The notes beneath the pieces are model-generated. The model had not been told where the DNA came from and searched no databases. It saw only the letters and a program-made list of their open reading frames with translations. From Labrys monachus (lineage in GTDB: Bacteria; Pseudomonadota; Alphaproteobacteria; Rhizobiales; Labraceae): a stretch of 64,000 bases of DNA. A program made the position numbers and the translations under genes. The DNA lies in the NCBI RefSeq assembly GCF_030814655.1, contig NZ_JAUSVK010000001.1:6145001-6209000 (forward strand), written 5' to 3'. Below, in pieces: positions 1 to 10,038 of this stretch (position 1 is its first letter; each line of letters starts with the position of its first letter).

Positions 1-321
1 AATGCCGCCGGCCGGCCAGTTCAGCGACTTGATCGGATAGATGCCGGCCGCGACGTCCCGGTCCGCCAGCAGCAGGCGGAAGGCGGCGGCGGTGTCGAAG
101 GCGATGTCGGAATCGATCCAGAACAGATGGGTGAAGGACGGGTCCTCCAGGAACTTCATCACGATCTTGTTGCGGCCGCGGGTGATGAGGCTCTCGCTGT
201 GCATGTGGAGGACGCAGTCGAGCCCGACATGCCTGGAATCGAGCGCCAGGCTGAAGGTGCTCACCACATAGTTCATGGAGACGGCGGAGATGTAGCAGGG
301 CGTCGCGAACATCACCTTCAT
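1..321 (-). CDS. Glycosyltransferase-like protein, 3' end outside window
   Basis: The minus strand reads MKVMFATPCYIS at the start, then SLITRGRNKIVMKFL and FWIDSDIAFD, and runs off the left edge of the window. The order (a short beta strand, a Ser/Arg-rich loop, then a WIDSDI acidic motif) resembles the nucleotide-sugar/metal site of GT-A glycosyltransferases. Only about 107 residues are visible, so donor and acceptor are unknown. I chose the ATG at 321; an in-frame ATG at 348 would add nine residues. Glycosyltransferase is a family-level inference. Confidence 0.6.
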   Translation of the reverse strand, partial: MKVMFATPCYISAVSMNYVVSTFSLALDSRHVGLDCVLHMHSESLITRGRNKIVMKFLEDPSFTHLFWIDSDIAFDTAAAFRLLLADRDVAAGIYPIKSLNWPAGGI

Positions 322-706
322 GGAGCGCAACGCGGACAAGGGCAGCATGAGAGTCCCAATCGGTTCAGGCGGGCTGTGGCTGGAAGGCATCGTCGGCATC
401 GGCGCGGCATGCCGCGCGCGCCCGTCGATGGCGGATCGCTGGGGAAATGGGAACGTCGCGAACTGGAATTCTCATTTCCGCATTTGGCGGCAATGCGATG
501 GAATGGCGCTCCTTTGCTCCCGAGCGGCCATTTTCACCGCCGATGCCGTCTTTTTCGGCTTTTCCGCCAAGGTTTCCCGCCGCTTCGGCCGCTTATACGG
601 CCGGACGGCGGCGGCGTCGCCTTGCCCGGCTTCCGAAATATGTTATGTCGCGAACATCCGGCCAAATTCCACAAAAATCACCGGCCACGGCATCCTTTCG
701 GGCAAA
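322..706. other. Intergenic region without recognisable gene
   Basis: This is the divergent spacer between the glycosyltransferase-like gene on the minus strand and the secreted protein on the plus strand. Open frames cross it on both strands, but they look like GC-rich shadow frames with Arg/Pro-rich translations. It presumably holds both promoters; I could not pick a convincing -35/-10 pair. Confidence 0.5.
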
Positions 707-1375
707 ATGGACATGAAGGCAGATCACGCGAATGCAATGTCATCCCACGCCTTCCGCCCGGCGGCAGCCCTGGCCCGCGCCGTGGTCGCCTGCGGGCTGG
801 CCTGCGTGAGCGCGCTGCCCGCGGCGGCGCAGAACGCGGCCGACGTTCCCGCCGCGCAGGCGCCGGCAGCGCAAGTACCCGCCGGCCGCCCCGCGCCGGG
901 CCCGGTCAAGGTCGACCCGGGCGTGCTGCTGAAATTCACCCGCTCGACCCTGATCGCCCTCGACCAGGCCAACAAGACCGGCAATTACACCGTGCTGCGC
1001 GATCTCGGCTCGCCCGACTTCCAGAAGGTCAATACGGCGGCGCGCCTCGCCGAGATCTTCGCCAGCGAGCGGCAGGCCGGGCTCGACCTCTCGAATGCCG
1101 CCGTGCTCGAGCCGGTCGTGACGCAGCAGCCGGAGATCAACGCCGATGGCCTGCTGCACTATGCCGGATATTTTCCGGCGGGCAGCGACCAGCTGCGTTT
1201 CGAATTCCTGTTCCAGGCGGTCGGCACGTCCTGGCAGCTGTTCGGGCTGTCGGTGAATCTCGGCAATGCCGCCGGCGCGCCCGCTGCGGCTCCGCCGGCC
1301 GCCGCGGCGCCGGTCGCCAAGCCGGCTCCGGCCAAGCCCACGCACGGCAAAGCGGCCAAGGAGCCGGCAAAGTAG
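707..1375 (+). CDS. Hypothetical secreted protein, Ala/Pro-rich
   Basis: The product has 222 residues. After a short hydrophilic N-terminus comes a hydrophobic signal segment (residues about 17-43, ending ALPAAAQNA), which predicts export. The central part (LLKFTRSTLIALDQANKTGNYTVLRDLGSPDF and onwards) has a mixed alpha/beta pattern and ends in a beta-rich stretch with Trp. The last 45 residues are low-complexity Ala/Pro/Lys. The alternative start at 737 (MSSHAF) also keeps the signal peptide; neither start has a strong ribosome site. The function is unknown to me. A periplasmic or cell-envelope location is the only supported inference. Confidence 0.7.
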   Translation: MDMKADHANAMSSHAFRPAAALARAVVACGLACVSALPAAAQNAADVPAAQAPAAQVPAGRPAPGPVKVDPGVLLKFTRSTLIALDQANKTGNYTVLRDLGSPDFQKVNTAARLAEIFASERQAGLDLSNAAVLEPVVTQQPEINADGLLHYAGYFPAGSDQLRFEFLFQAVGTSWQLFGLSVNLGNAAGAPAAAPPAAAAPVAKPAPAKPTHGKAAKEPAK

Positions 1376-1417
1376 GCGCCAAGGAGCCGGCCAAACAGGC
1401 GAGATGCCGGGAAAAGC

Positions 1418-2110
1418 CTATTTCCCCGGCACGCCGAAGGTCGAGTCGACGGCGATGGCGATGCAGGTCTTCGCGAAGCCCGGCACCAGGAACAGGCGCC
1501 TTCCATTGCGGTCGAACAGGATGCGGGCGTTGAGGATGGGCGTGGCGACGCTGCCCTCGGCCTGGATCAGCTTCTGTGCGGTATCGCAATCCCCGGCGAG
1601 CGGAAACACCTGGAGGGCGACGCCGTCGCAGGCGCCGTTCGGCGTCGGCGTGGCGACCAGCGCGGCCATGCCGTCCGGCGGCGTGTTCTGGGGATTGTTG
1701 AGGATGGCGACGCTCTGGAACACGTGCTCCGTGGGCGCTGCGCGGTTCCAGCCGGACTGGATGTTGTAGTTGCTGGTCAGGATCTGGTGCGCCATCTGGT
1801 CGACGACGCCGGCGCATTGCGTCAGGCCGATCTGGCGCACCTGAACGACGGGCGTCGGCGGGTCCGGCAGGACGACCGGCGGCGGCGCGACCACGGGCTG
1901 GGCGGCCTTGTCCCTGGGCACGGCCTTTTTGGGCGCTTTCGGCTTCGCCTTCCGAAGCGGCTTGGCCTTGTTGTCGGCCGGCGAGGCGGGGGCGGCGGGC
2001 GAGGAGGGCGTATCCTGGGCTCGGGCCGCCGCCCATGGCAGCACGCAGGCTGCTGCGCCGAGACCGACCAGGACGGCGCCCATGACCGTTTTCCTGCCGA
2101 TGATACCCAT
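1418..2110 (-). CDS. Hypothetical secreted protein, Pro/Lys-rich linker
   Basis: The product has 230 residues. MGIIGRKTVMG leads into a signal peptide ending near AAARAQ, then an Ala/Pro/Lys-rich linker (residues about 25-75). The rest is a compact domain with four cysteines (TQCAGVV, GACDGV, AGDCDT, AKTCIAI) that may form disulfides in the periplasm. The start at 2110 places the signal peptide correctly; an upstream in-frame ATG at 2191 would add a charged leader. It ends close to the end of the convergent gene at 1375. I do not recognise the family. Confidence 0.7.
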   Translation of the reverse strand: MGIIGRKTVMGAVLVGLGAAACVLPWAAARAQDTPSSPAAPASPADNKAKPLRKAKPKAPKKAVPRDKAAQPVVAPPPVVLPDPPTPVVQVRQIGLTQCAGVVDQMAHQILTSNYNIQSGWNRAAPTEHVFQSVAILNNPQNTPPDGMAALVATPTPNGACDGVALQVFPLAGDCDTAQKLIQAEGSVATPILNARILFDRNGRRLFLVPGFAKTCIAIAVDSTFGVPGK

Positions 2111-2204
2111 GGATCTCCGTTCCTCTTCGTCGCCTGCCGCAAGGCGGTGCTCCCGAGGACATGCTGTATCAGGCGGCATGGCGCTCTGCACGCCGGAACG
2201 CAGA

Positions 2205-2274
2205 ATCCCCCGGCGAAGCGGGGGATCTTGCCGGCGGGCAACGTGCCGGACGGTCGATCACCGATCGACCGTCC
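2205..2274 (-). terminator. Double hairpin downstream of the adhesin gene
   Basis: Two inverted repeats lie just past the adhesin stop codon. One is ATCCCCC / GGGGGAT (2205-2211 and 2220-2226). The other is a perfect 12-bp stem GGACGGTCGATC with a 3-nt loop (2248-2274). No long U-run follows, so this is an inferred terminator or mRNA-stabilising structure that separates the adhesin from the next minus-strand gene. Confidence 0.5.
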
Positions 2275-2297
2275 CGATCCCCCCTGCCGCGGCGCCG

Positions 2298-5200
2298 TCA
2301 GTTCCAGGTATAGGACAGGCCGCCGACGACGCCCACATCCGGCTTGCGCTGGGTGAACGAGAAGGTGGCGGCGAGATTGGCCCGCCATTTCTGGTCCTCG
2401 GAGGTCCAGCCGACGCCGCCGGCCAGCGCCGCCTGGCCGTGATAGGTCGAGATCGCCGCGGCGGTGGAGATCTTGCCCGGCCTGTCGTCATAGCGCAGCC
2501 CGCTCGCGGCGAGGGCGGCGGCCGTGCCGGCATTGGCCTTCTTGTAGTTGCGGGAGATCTGGCCCTGCAGGTTGGACATGTTGTTGTTGATGGCGTTGAG
2601 CGCGTCGTTCACCCCGCTCAGGGCGCTGCCCACATTGTTGTAGCTATTGCCCTGGATGGTATAGCTCGGCGCCGTGACGGTTCCCGTCGAAGCGTCGAAG
2701 GTCGATCCTCCGCCGAAATTGGTGGCGAGGGACGTGCCCAGCGTGTTGATCTGCCCGCCGTTCACCGCGTCGGTCGAACCGACGGCGACCGAACCCTTCG
2801 CGACGTTGTGCAGCCCCACGGGCGCACTGGTGTCCTTGCCGATCAGCGTCAGATCGTTGCTCTGCGCGCCGCTCGGCGTGGATGTCGTCACGTTGGAATA
2901 CTGGATCGGGCCGGACTCGCCGTTCTCCAGGGAGGTGACGCGCGTATCGGTCTGGTAGAGCTGGGACCCGTTGACCGCGTCGGTCGATGTTGACGACACC
3001 TCGCCCTGCGACAGGTTGGTGATCTTGGTGCCGCTGGCGCCGCCGAGGGTGATCGAGGACTTGTCGGAACCATCGTACTGGACCGAATTCGCCGCCGTCT
3101 CGCCGATCGAGGCGACCTGGGTTCCGAGCGCGTCGACAGCCTGGTTGGTGGCGTAGAGTTCGCTGCCGTTCACCGCATCCGTCGAGGTCGCGCTGATCTG
3201 GCCGGCCGCGACATTGGTGATCGTTCGCTCATTACCGGCCGAGCCCACGCTCACCGTGCTGGTCGGGTTCGTTCCCGCCACGTCGTAGTCCGTGCCATTG
3301 ACGGTGACGCTGCTGGTGCCCACCGCCGCCGACGTCACCGATCCCGAGCCCAGCGCGACATCGCCGGCATTGGTCGCCACCGAATTCGATCCGATGGCGA
3401 CGGCGTTCGTGCTCGCCGCATTGGCCGTGTCGCCCATGGCGACCGCGCCGGCCGCGCCGGCCGTGCTCTCATTGCCGAGAGCGACGGCCCCCTGCCCGGT
3501 CGCCGTGTTGGCGTTGCCGAGCGACACCGCGCCCTGGCCGTTCGAATTGTTGTCGGCGCCGATGGCGACCGCGCCGGTTCCGACGGCGCTGCCGGGATCG
3601 CCGATGGCGACGGCGCCGTTGCCGGTGGCGGTCTGCTGCGAGCCGATGGCGACCGCGCCCGTGCCGCCCGAGGCCGTCGAGTTGTCGCCGATGGCGACGG
3701 CGGAGGTCGACGACGCGCTCGTATTGTTGCCCATCGCCACCGCGCTCGCGCCGGAGGCGTTGGCGGCAGGGCCGACGGCGACGCTGTTCGTGCCGCCGGC
3801 AGTGCTGTCCGCGCCGGTCGAATTGGTGTGGAAATATTGGATGCCGCCGCCGTCGATGGAGGCATTGATGGCGGCGATGGCGCTGCCGACATCATGGTAG
3901 TCGGTGCTGCCGACGGTATAGGTCGGCGCCGTGCCGTCGATGACATCCGCGCCGCCGCCGAGATAGGAGGAGGTGTTCGAGGCGATGGTGTAGACCTGTG
4001 AGCCGTTCACCGCGTCGGTGGAGGTCGCGCTCAGCGTGCCCTGCGACAGATTGGTGATCTTGGTGCCGTTGGTGAGGCCGCCATCCGTCGAGGTCACGCC
4101 CGCCAGGGTGATCGACGACTTGCCGCCGACGTCGTACTGCACGGAATTGTCGGCGACGGCACTGACATTGTTGATCTGACTGCCGAGGTTGTCGACCTCC
4201 TGATTGGTGGCATAGAGCTGGCTGCCGTTTACCGCATCGGTGGACGTCGAGGAAATCCGCCCCGCCGCCACATTGGTGATGGTGCGCTCATTACCGGCCG
4301 AGCCGACGCTGACCGTGCTCGTCGGCGTCGCGCCGGCGAAATCATAGTCGGTGCCGTTGAGGGTGACGCCGCTGGTCTGCACCGTCGTTGCCGTCACCGA
4401 GCCCTGGCCGAGCGCCACGTCGCCCTGATAGGTGGCGACGGCGCCCTGGCCGAGGGCGGTGGTTCCGTTCGCCGCCGCGTTGGCGCCCTGGCCGAAGGCC
4501 GAGGCCGTGGTGCCGTTGGCGATGCTGCCCTGGCCGAAGGCCGTCGCGAAGGTGCCGATGGCGTTGCTGCCCGCGCCGCCTGCCGTCGCGAACGTGCCCG
4601 AGGCGTAGCTGTCATAGCCGAGCGCCGTCGCGTTGATGCCTTCCGCATCGCTGGCGGCGCCGACCGCCGTCGCCTTGAGGCCGTTGGCGTTGCTGTTGGC
4701 GCCGGCCGCGGTCGCGTTGGAACCCGACGCGTTGCTGCGGTAACCCATCGCCGTCGCGTAGGTGCCGTCGGCGGTGCTGTTGGAACCCGTCGCCGTCGCA
4801 TAGGCGCCGGATGCGTAGCTGGCGTAGCCCATCGCCGTCGAATAGGTATCGGCAGCCGTGCTGTTGGTGCCGCTGGCCGTCGCAAAGGAGCCGGTGGCCT
4901 TGCTGTTGTAGCCCGTCGCCGTCGCAAAATCGCCGGCCGCGTTGCTGCTGGTGCCCGTCGCCGTGCCATAGGAACCTGCGGCGCGGCTGTTGTAGCCCGT
5001 CGCCGTCGCAAAGTCGCCGCCGGCGTTGCTCTGGTAGCCCGTCGCCGTGCCGAAGGTGCCCGCCGCGGCGCTCGACGCTCCGGTGGCGGTCGCGTATTGC
5101 CCGCTCGCCGCCGAATTATAGCCGGTCGCCGTCGCCTGCACGCCATTGGCCTTGCTGTTGTTGCCCGTCGCGGTGGCGTAGGCGCCGGACGCATTGCTGC

Positions 5201-8200
5201 CCGAGCCGGTCGCGGTGGCGTTGGTGCCGTCGGCCCTGGCGTTCTGGCCGAGGGCCGTGGCGTTGGTGCCGGCGGCATTGCTGTTATAGCCCGCCGCGAT
5301 GGCATAGGTGCCGGACGCATCGCTGCCCGAGCCCAGCGCCGTCGCATAGGTGCCCGTCGCATTGCTGTTCGCGCCGAAGGCGGTCGCGTAGGTGCCGTTG
5401 GCCAGGCTGCTGTAGCCCAGCGCCGTGGCATAGGTGCCGACGGCATCGCTGCCCGAGCCCAGGGCAGTGGCGTTGGTGCCGATAGCATTGCTGCTCGCGC
5501 CCATGGCCGTCGCATTGGTGCCGCTGGCGTTGCTCCCATAGCCGAAGGCCGAGGCGTCGGTGCCGCTGGCGAGGCTGTTGCGGCCCATCGCCGTCGCATT
5601 GGTGCCGGTCGCATTGCTGTTCGCACCGTCCGCCGTGGCGTAGGTGCCGCTGGCCAGGCTGCCATAGCCCGTCGCCGTGGCGTAGGTGCCGACGGCATTG
5701 GCCGTGGTCCCCAGGGCCGTGGCACGCGTGCCATTGGCGTTGCTGAGGGCGCCGATCGCCGTCGCGTAACTACCCTTGGCGTTGCTGCTGGCGCCCAGCG
5801 CCGTCGCCGCCGCGCCGTTGGCCGTGCTGTTGCCGCCGATCGCCGTGGCGTTCAGGCCGCTGCCGTCGGTGCCGGTCGCCGTAGCGTTGGTGCCGATGGC
5901 GATGTCGTTGGCGATGGTCGGCGTTCCCGACACGCCGGCGGTGGCGTTCTTGCCCTCGGCGATCGAACCGTCGCCGTTGGCGGTGGCGGCCGGGCCGATC
6001 GCGGTGCTGTCGGTGCCGACTGCCGAGCTGTCCGCCAGGGTCGAATTGACGTGGAAATATTTGATGCCGCCGCCATCCACCGCGGCGCCGAGACTTTCGA
6101 CCGCCTCGTTGGTGGCATAGAGCTGGCTGCCGTTCACCGCATCCGTTGAGGTCGAGGAGATCTGTCCCGCCGCCACATTGGTGATGGTGCGCTCGCCGCC
6201 GACCGTGCCGACGCTGACCGTGCTCGTCGGCGTCGCACCGGCGAAGGTGTAGTCTGAGCCGTTGATGGTGACGCCGCTGGTCTGCACCGTCGTCGCCGTC
6301 ACCGAGCCCTGGCCGAGCGCCACGTCGCCGGCATTCGTCGCGACAGCGCCCTGGCCGAGGGCGGTGGTTCCGTTCGCAGCAGCATTGGCACCCTGGCCGA
6401 AGGCGGACGCCGTCGCGCCGTTGGCGATGCTGCCCTGGCCCATCGCCGTCGCGTAAGTGCCTGTCGCGTTGGCTGACTGCCCGAACACGCTGGCATAGGT
6501 GCCATTGGCCGAGGCGGCATCACCGATAGCCGTGGCGTTGTCGCCCGAGGCGACGCTCGAGGTGCCGAGCGCGGTAGCATAGCCGCCAGTCGCATTGGCC
6601 TGACGGCCCACTGCCACCGCTTCGAGACCGATGGCGTTGGCGCCTGCGCCGATAGACGTCGAGCGCGCGCCGTTGGCGAGGCTGCCCTTGCCCAAGGCGG
6701 TTGCATAGTCGCCATTGGCATTGGCGCCGCTGCCCACGGCCGTCGCCTGCAATCCGATCGCGTTGGCGCCGCGGCCCAGCGCGGTCGCGTCATCGCCCGT
6801 GGCATTGGCCAACTGACCGAAAGCCGACGCGCGCAGGCCGACGGCCACCGACGCCGAGCCGGTCGCCGTCGCCTGATTGCCGGAAGCAAGACTGGTAAAG
6901 CCGGTCGCCGTGGCTTGCGTTCCGGTGGCGTTGGCGCCTTCGCCATAGGCGGTGGCATTGGCGCCGCTGGCGACACTGCTGGTGCCCATGGCGGTGGCGT
7001 TGGTGCCGTTGGCCACGGCGTTGCCGCCCACCACCGTGGCGTTGTTCCCTATGGCATTGGCGTTGCGGCCGACCGCCGTCGCGATGATGCCGGCCGCATT
7101 GGCGTTGTTGCCGAGAGCGGTCGCCGATTGGCCGTTGGCGATGGCGCCCTGGCCGATCGCGGCAGCCCAGCTGCCCGTCGCATTGGAGCCGTCGCCGAGA
7201 GCGGTCGCGCTGACGCCGTTGGCCGTCGCCGATCCGCCCAGCGCCGTGGCATGCTCGCCGGTCGCATTGGCAAGCACGCCGACCGCCGTGGCGATGGCGC
7301 CCGCCGCGACGCTGCGATTGCCGACGGCGACGGCGGACTGGCCGTTGGCGTTGCTGTTCTGGCCGAAAGCGGAGGCATAGGTGCCGTTGGCGACGGCTTG
7401 GTCGCCGATCGCCGTCGCGCTGCTGCCGGTCGCATTGCTCCGCCCGCCGATCGCGGTCGCGGCATCGCCGTTGGCGAAGCTGCTGGCGCCGATCGCGGTC
7501 GCCGCCGCGCCGTTGGCCGTGCTGTTGCTGCCGATCGCCGTGGCGTTGAAGCCGCTGCCGTCGGTGCCGGTCGCCGTGGCGTTGGTGCCGATGGCGATGT
7601 CGTTGGCGATGGTCGGCGTTCCCGACACGCCGGCAGACGCGCCATTACCCTGGGCGATGGAGCCGTTGCCGTTGGCTTTGGCATTGGGGCCGATCGCCGT
7701 GCTGTCGGTGCCGACCGCCGAACTGTCCGCCAGGGTCGAGTTGACGTGGAAATATTTGTTGCTGCCGCCGCCGGAGGAGGCGCTCAGGGTGGTGATGGCG
7801 GCATAGAGTTCGCTGCCGTTCACCGCATCGGTCGAATCGGCGGCGATGCGGCCGGCTGCGACGTTGGTGATGGTGCGCGTCTGGCTGGAATTGCCGACGC
7901 TGACGGTGCCGACCGGCGAGGTGCCGGCGAGATTGGTGACCGTCGTGCCGATCGTCAAAGTCGGGGTTCCGACCGCGGCGGCGGTGGTGGTGTTGGCGCC
8001 GAGCGCCACACTGTTGGCGACGCTGGCGACTGCGTTGTAGCCGACCGCGAGCGCCCCATCGACGGCGCTCGCGCTCGTGCCGAAGGCGGACGCGCTGTTG
8101 CCGTTGGCGAAGCTGAGATAGCCTACCGCCACTGCATTGGTTCCGAACGCATTCGACGTCGAGCCGACCGCTGTGGCGTTGGCGCCGCTGGCCTTGGCGA

Positions 8201-9059
8201 GATATCCATCGGCCGTCGCATCCCGTCCGTTGGCGATGGCGGACGATCCGGTCGCCGTCGCATCCTGGCCGGTGGCGTTGGTCTGATAGCCGGTCGATGT
8301 TGCATAATAGCCGTTCGCGATGGCCGCCGCCCCGGTCGCCGTGGCGTCCTGGCCGGTGGCGTTGCTGCCATAGCCCGTCGCCGTCGCATAAAAGCCGTTG
8401 GCGATCGCTGTGGTGCCGGTCGCGGTCGCATCCTGGCCGGTGGCATTGCTGCCATAACCCGTCGCTGTCGCATAGAAGCCGTTGGCGATGCTCAACCCGC
8501 CGGTCGCCGTGGCATCCTGGCCGGTGGCGTTGCTGCCATAGCCCGTCGCCGTCGCATAAATGCCCGACGCCTTGCTCGACGCGCCGAAGGCCGAAGCATT
8601 GGCGCCATTGGCGAGGCTGCCTTCCCCTATGGCAGTCGCATTGGCGCCGGTCGCGTTGCTGCTGACGCCATAGGCCGTCGCGTTGGCGCCGCTCGCGACG
8701 CTGCCTGTCCCGGTCGCCAGCGAGTTGTCGGCATAGGCCTTCTCCACCGTCACGCTCAGGCTGGCCGCAGCGAGGGTGAGCGCGGCGACGCTGCCGCCGA
8801 GGCCGAGCATGCCGAGGCCGAGGCGCCGGCGGTTCACGCCGAGCACGCGATGGGCCATGCGCAGCACGGCCAGGACGCGCTTGCGCAGCCGGGGCGAGGC
8901 CTCGCTCGCGCCATGGACCCAGGCTTCCGCCATCGCCCCGCGCCGGGCCGAAACGGCAGATTTCCCCGCAGACCGGCCATCCCATGCGGCCGATGACGCC
9001 GCATCTTCCGCAGCGGCGGAGAATGGAGCTGGGCTCGTTACCTGAGCAGAATTCGTCAT
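2298..9059 (-). CDS. Giant trimeric autotransporter adhesin (YadA/Hia type)
   Basis: The 2253-residue protein has the full order of a type Vc secretion adhesin. An extended N-terminal region (about 110 residues) precedes a signal-like segment ending VTVEKAYADN. Very long YadA-head arrays follow, built of 14-residue units of the form ATAxGxxSNATGxx. Several neck/stalk modules are interspersed (TITNVAAGxI...STDAVNGSxLY). The C-terminus has a short coiled coil (LNAINNNMSNLQGQ) and a YadA anchor ending LSYTWN with a terminal aromatic/Asn pattern. It should form a trimeric surface fibre for adhesion or aggregation. Long internal duplications are visible, for example the KYFHVNSTLADSSAVGTDS module near 6000-6055 and again near 7690-7760. 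A TTG six bases upstream (9065) has better spacing from GGAG and could be the true start. Confidence 0.95.
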   Translation of the reverse strand: MTNSAQVTSPAPFSAAAEDAASSAAWDGRSAGKSAVSARRGAMAEAWVHGASEASPRLRKRVLAVLRMAHRVLGVNRRRLGLGMLGLGGSVAALTLAAASLSVTVEKAYADNSLATGTGSVASGANATAYGVSSNATGANATAIGEGSLANGANASAFGASSKASGIYATATGYGSNATGQDATATGGLSIANGFYATATGYGSNATGQDATATGTTAIANGFYATATGYGSNATGQDATATGAAAIANGYYATSTGYQTNATGQDATATGSSAIANGRDATADGYLAKASGANATAVGSTSNAFGTNAVAVGYLSFANGNSASAFGTSASAVDGALAVGYNAVASVANSVALGANTTTAAAVGTPTLTIGTTVTNLAGTSPVGTVSVGNSSQTRTITNVAAGRIAADSTDAVNGSELYAAITTLSASSGGGSNKYFHVNSTLADSSAVGTDSTAIGPNAKANGNGSIAQGNGASAGVSGTPTIANDIAIGTNATATGTDGSGFNATAIGSNSTANGAAATAIGASSFANGDAATAIGGRSNATGSSATAIGDQAVANGTYASAFGQNSNANGQSAVAVGNRSVAAGAIATAVGVLANATGEHATALGGSATANGVSATALGDGSNATGSWAAAIGQGAIANGQSATALGNNANAAGIIATAVGRNANAIGNNATVVGGNAVANGTNATAMGTSSVASGANATAYGEGANATGTQATATGFTSLASGNQATATGSASVAVGLRASAFGQLANATGDDATALGRGANAIGLQATAVGSGANANGDYATALGKGSLANGARSTSIGAGANAIGLEAVAVGRQANATGGYATALGTSSVASGDNATAIGDAASANGTYASVFGQSANATGTYATAMGQGSIANGATASAFGQGANAAANGTTALGQGAVATNAGDVALGQGSVTATTVQTSGVTINGSDYTFAGATPTSTVSVGTVGGERTITNVAAGQISSTSTDAVNGSQLYATNEAVESLGAAVDGGGIKYFHVNSTLADSSAVGTDSTAIGPAATANGDGSIAEGKNATAGVSGTPTIANDIAIGTNATATGTDGSGLNATAIGGNSTANGAAATALGASSNAKGSYATAIGALSNANGTRATALGTTANAVGTYATATGYGSLASGTYATADGANSNATGTNATAMGRNSLASGTDASAFGYGSNASGTNATAMGASSNAIGTNATALGSGSDAVGTYATALGYSSLANGTYATAFGANSNATGTYATALGSGSDASGTYAIAAGYNSNAAGTNATALGQNARADGTNATATGSGSNASGAYATATGNNSKANGVQATATGYNSAASGQYATATGASSAAAGTFGTATGYQSNAGGDFATATGYNSRAAGSYGTATGTSSNAAGDFATATGYNSKATGSFATASGTNSTAADTYSTAMGYASYASGAYATATGSNSTADGTYATAMGYRSNASGSNATAAGANSNANGLKATAVGAASDAEGINATALGYDSYASGTFATAGGAGSNAIGTFATAFGQGSIANGTTASAFGQGANAAANGTTALGQGAVATYQGDVALGQGSVTATTVQTSGVTLNGTDYDFAGATPTSTVSVGSAGNERTITNVAAGRISSTSTDAVNGSQLYATNQEVDNLGSQINNVSAVADNSVQYDVGGKSSITLAGVTSTDGGLTNGTKITNLSQGTLSATSTDAVNGSQVYTIASNTSSYLGGGADVIDGTAPTYTVGSTDYHDVGSAIAAINASIDGGGIQYFHTNSTGADSTAGGTNSVAVGPAANASGASAVAMGNNTSASSTSAVAIGDNSTASGGTGAVAIGSQQTATGNGAVAIGDPGSAVGTGAVAIGADNNSNGQGAVSLGNANTATGQGAVALGNESTAGAAGAVAMGDTANAASTNAVAIGSNSVATNAGDVALGSGSVTSAAVGTSSVTVNGTDYDVAGTNPTSTVSVGSAGNERTITNVAAGQISATSTDAVNGSELYATNQAVDALGTQVASIGETAANSVQYDGSDKSSITLGGASGTKITNLSQGEVSSTSTDAVNGSQLYQTDTRVTSLENGESGPIQYSNVTTSTPSGAQSNDLTLIGKDTSAPVGLHNVAKGSVAVGSTDAVNGGQINTLGTSLATNFGGGSTFDASTGTVTAPSYTIQGNSYNNVGSALSGVNDALNAINNNMSNLQGQISRNYKKANAGTAAALAASGLRYDDRPGKISTAAAISTYHGQAALAGGVGWTSEDQKWRANLAATFSFTQRKPDVGVVGGLSYTWN

Positions 9060-10038
9060 TGCCAATCAGGCTCCGATGGTCAAGCGATGTCGGGAGTAAA
9101 GGGCATCCGCCGAAGGCTGCCCAGCGGATGCTCCGAAGAATCGGAAAAAGACTGCCACAGGCAGGTCCGGCTCCGCCTCGACAGCGAGCTGGATCGTATT
9201 CCGCAGTCTATACCCGAACGAAAACAAGAGATCATGAGCCCACCGCCGCCTGCGAGCCTCCTGCACATGCCGAGCCATCGCATTCGAAGGTAGATCGGCT
9301 TTTTCAACAAGAGCCCGAAAATCCAATTTACCCCATGAGTCGCACATGCCACTTTTTGGACACTTTATTTACGTTAGAGAGGTAACCGCATGCGTCGGCA
9401 ACACGCAAAAGTGAGAAAGATCATTTCAGAAATGATTCTTGGCCGAGGTCGCCCGCCATATCCGCGCCGATCCCGCAAGTTACTTTCATAATCTATTGAA
9501 AAATCTAACTTATTTCCTTCACAGCGCGAGGGATTCACTCCCTCGCTCCGCGCGATACGGATGGCGAGTGTTGCGGAACGGCCACACCGGACCCGACAGC
9601 GCTCACGCGCGCTTCCGTTCCGAGGGCGGGCTGGAGGCGGGCTGGAGGCGGGCTGGAGGCGGGCTGGAGGCGGGCTGGAACACGGCCCGTTCCAGTCTTC
9701 GCAACAACGAACATAACGCACCGAGCGCTAGGTAAGCGGATCGCGGCCGCTTCTTTCAGTATCTGGCCGTCCTAATATTGTTATGTCGCCTGCTTTTCGT
9801 CTCTCGATTTTCTTTTTGTCGACCGAAATACGCTTCCTGGCAAAGCTATAGGGAGATCGTCGATAATATACTGTTATATGTGAAGCTATACTGGAAAGCA
9901 TCGGTGGAACGGGATATTGGCGCGCCGCGGCCTGATTCTTGGGATTGCAGCAACCGGCAAGAACAGATACTGGCTGGGCTCGCTCCGGCCGGCCGGAACA
10001 CGCGCGAAGGCCCCCAACGCAGAAAATCGTGCTCGCCC
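9060..10038. other. Long intergenic region between adhesin and LysR gene
   Basis: This 980-bp divergent spacer is less GC-rich in parts (about 9290-9400, 9480-9530, 9770-9900). It holds the 11-bp tandem repeat described separately. Open frames on both strands lack recognisable domains, and I judge none to be a gene. It must hold the promoters of the adhesin and of the LysR gene, but I see no clear consensus elements. Confidence 0.45.
9625..9679. repeat. Five exact tandem copies of an 11-bp unit
   Basis: GGCGGGCTGGA is repeated five times head to tail with no mismatch, in the spacer between the adhesin and LysR genes. Identical copies of a short unit suggest recent slippage. The unit length is not a multiple of three and I find no gene here, so a coding role is unlikely. 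It could change promoter spacing or simply be a variable-number tract. Confidence 0.9.

Noticed and set aside
127-1533. A 468-codon plus-strand open frame through the first genes
   Set aside because: Its translation is Arg/Gly/Pro-rich with no domain. It is a shadow frame of the genes at 1-321 and 707-1375 in GC-rich DNA.
4394-8985. Long open frames on both strands inside the adhesin gene
   Set aside because: They repeat with the 14-residue period of the adhesin and are simple frame shadows of its repeats.
9374-9735. Open frames over the 11-bp tandem repeat
   Set aside because: The repeats give runs of Gly/Leu/Glu or Pro/Ala with no start signal. There is no evidence of coding.
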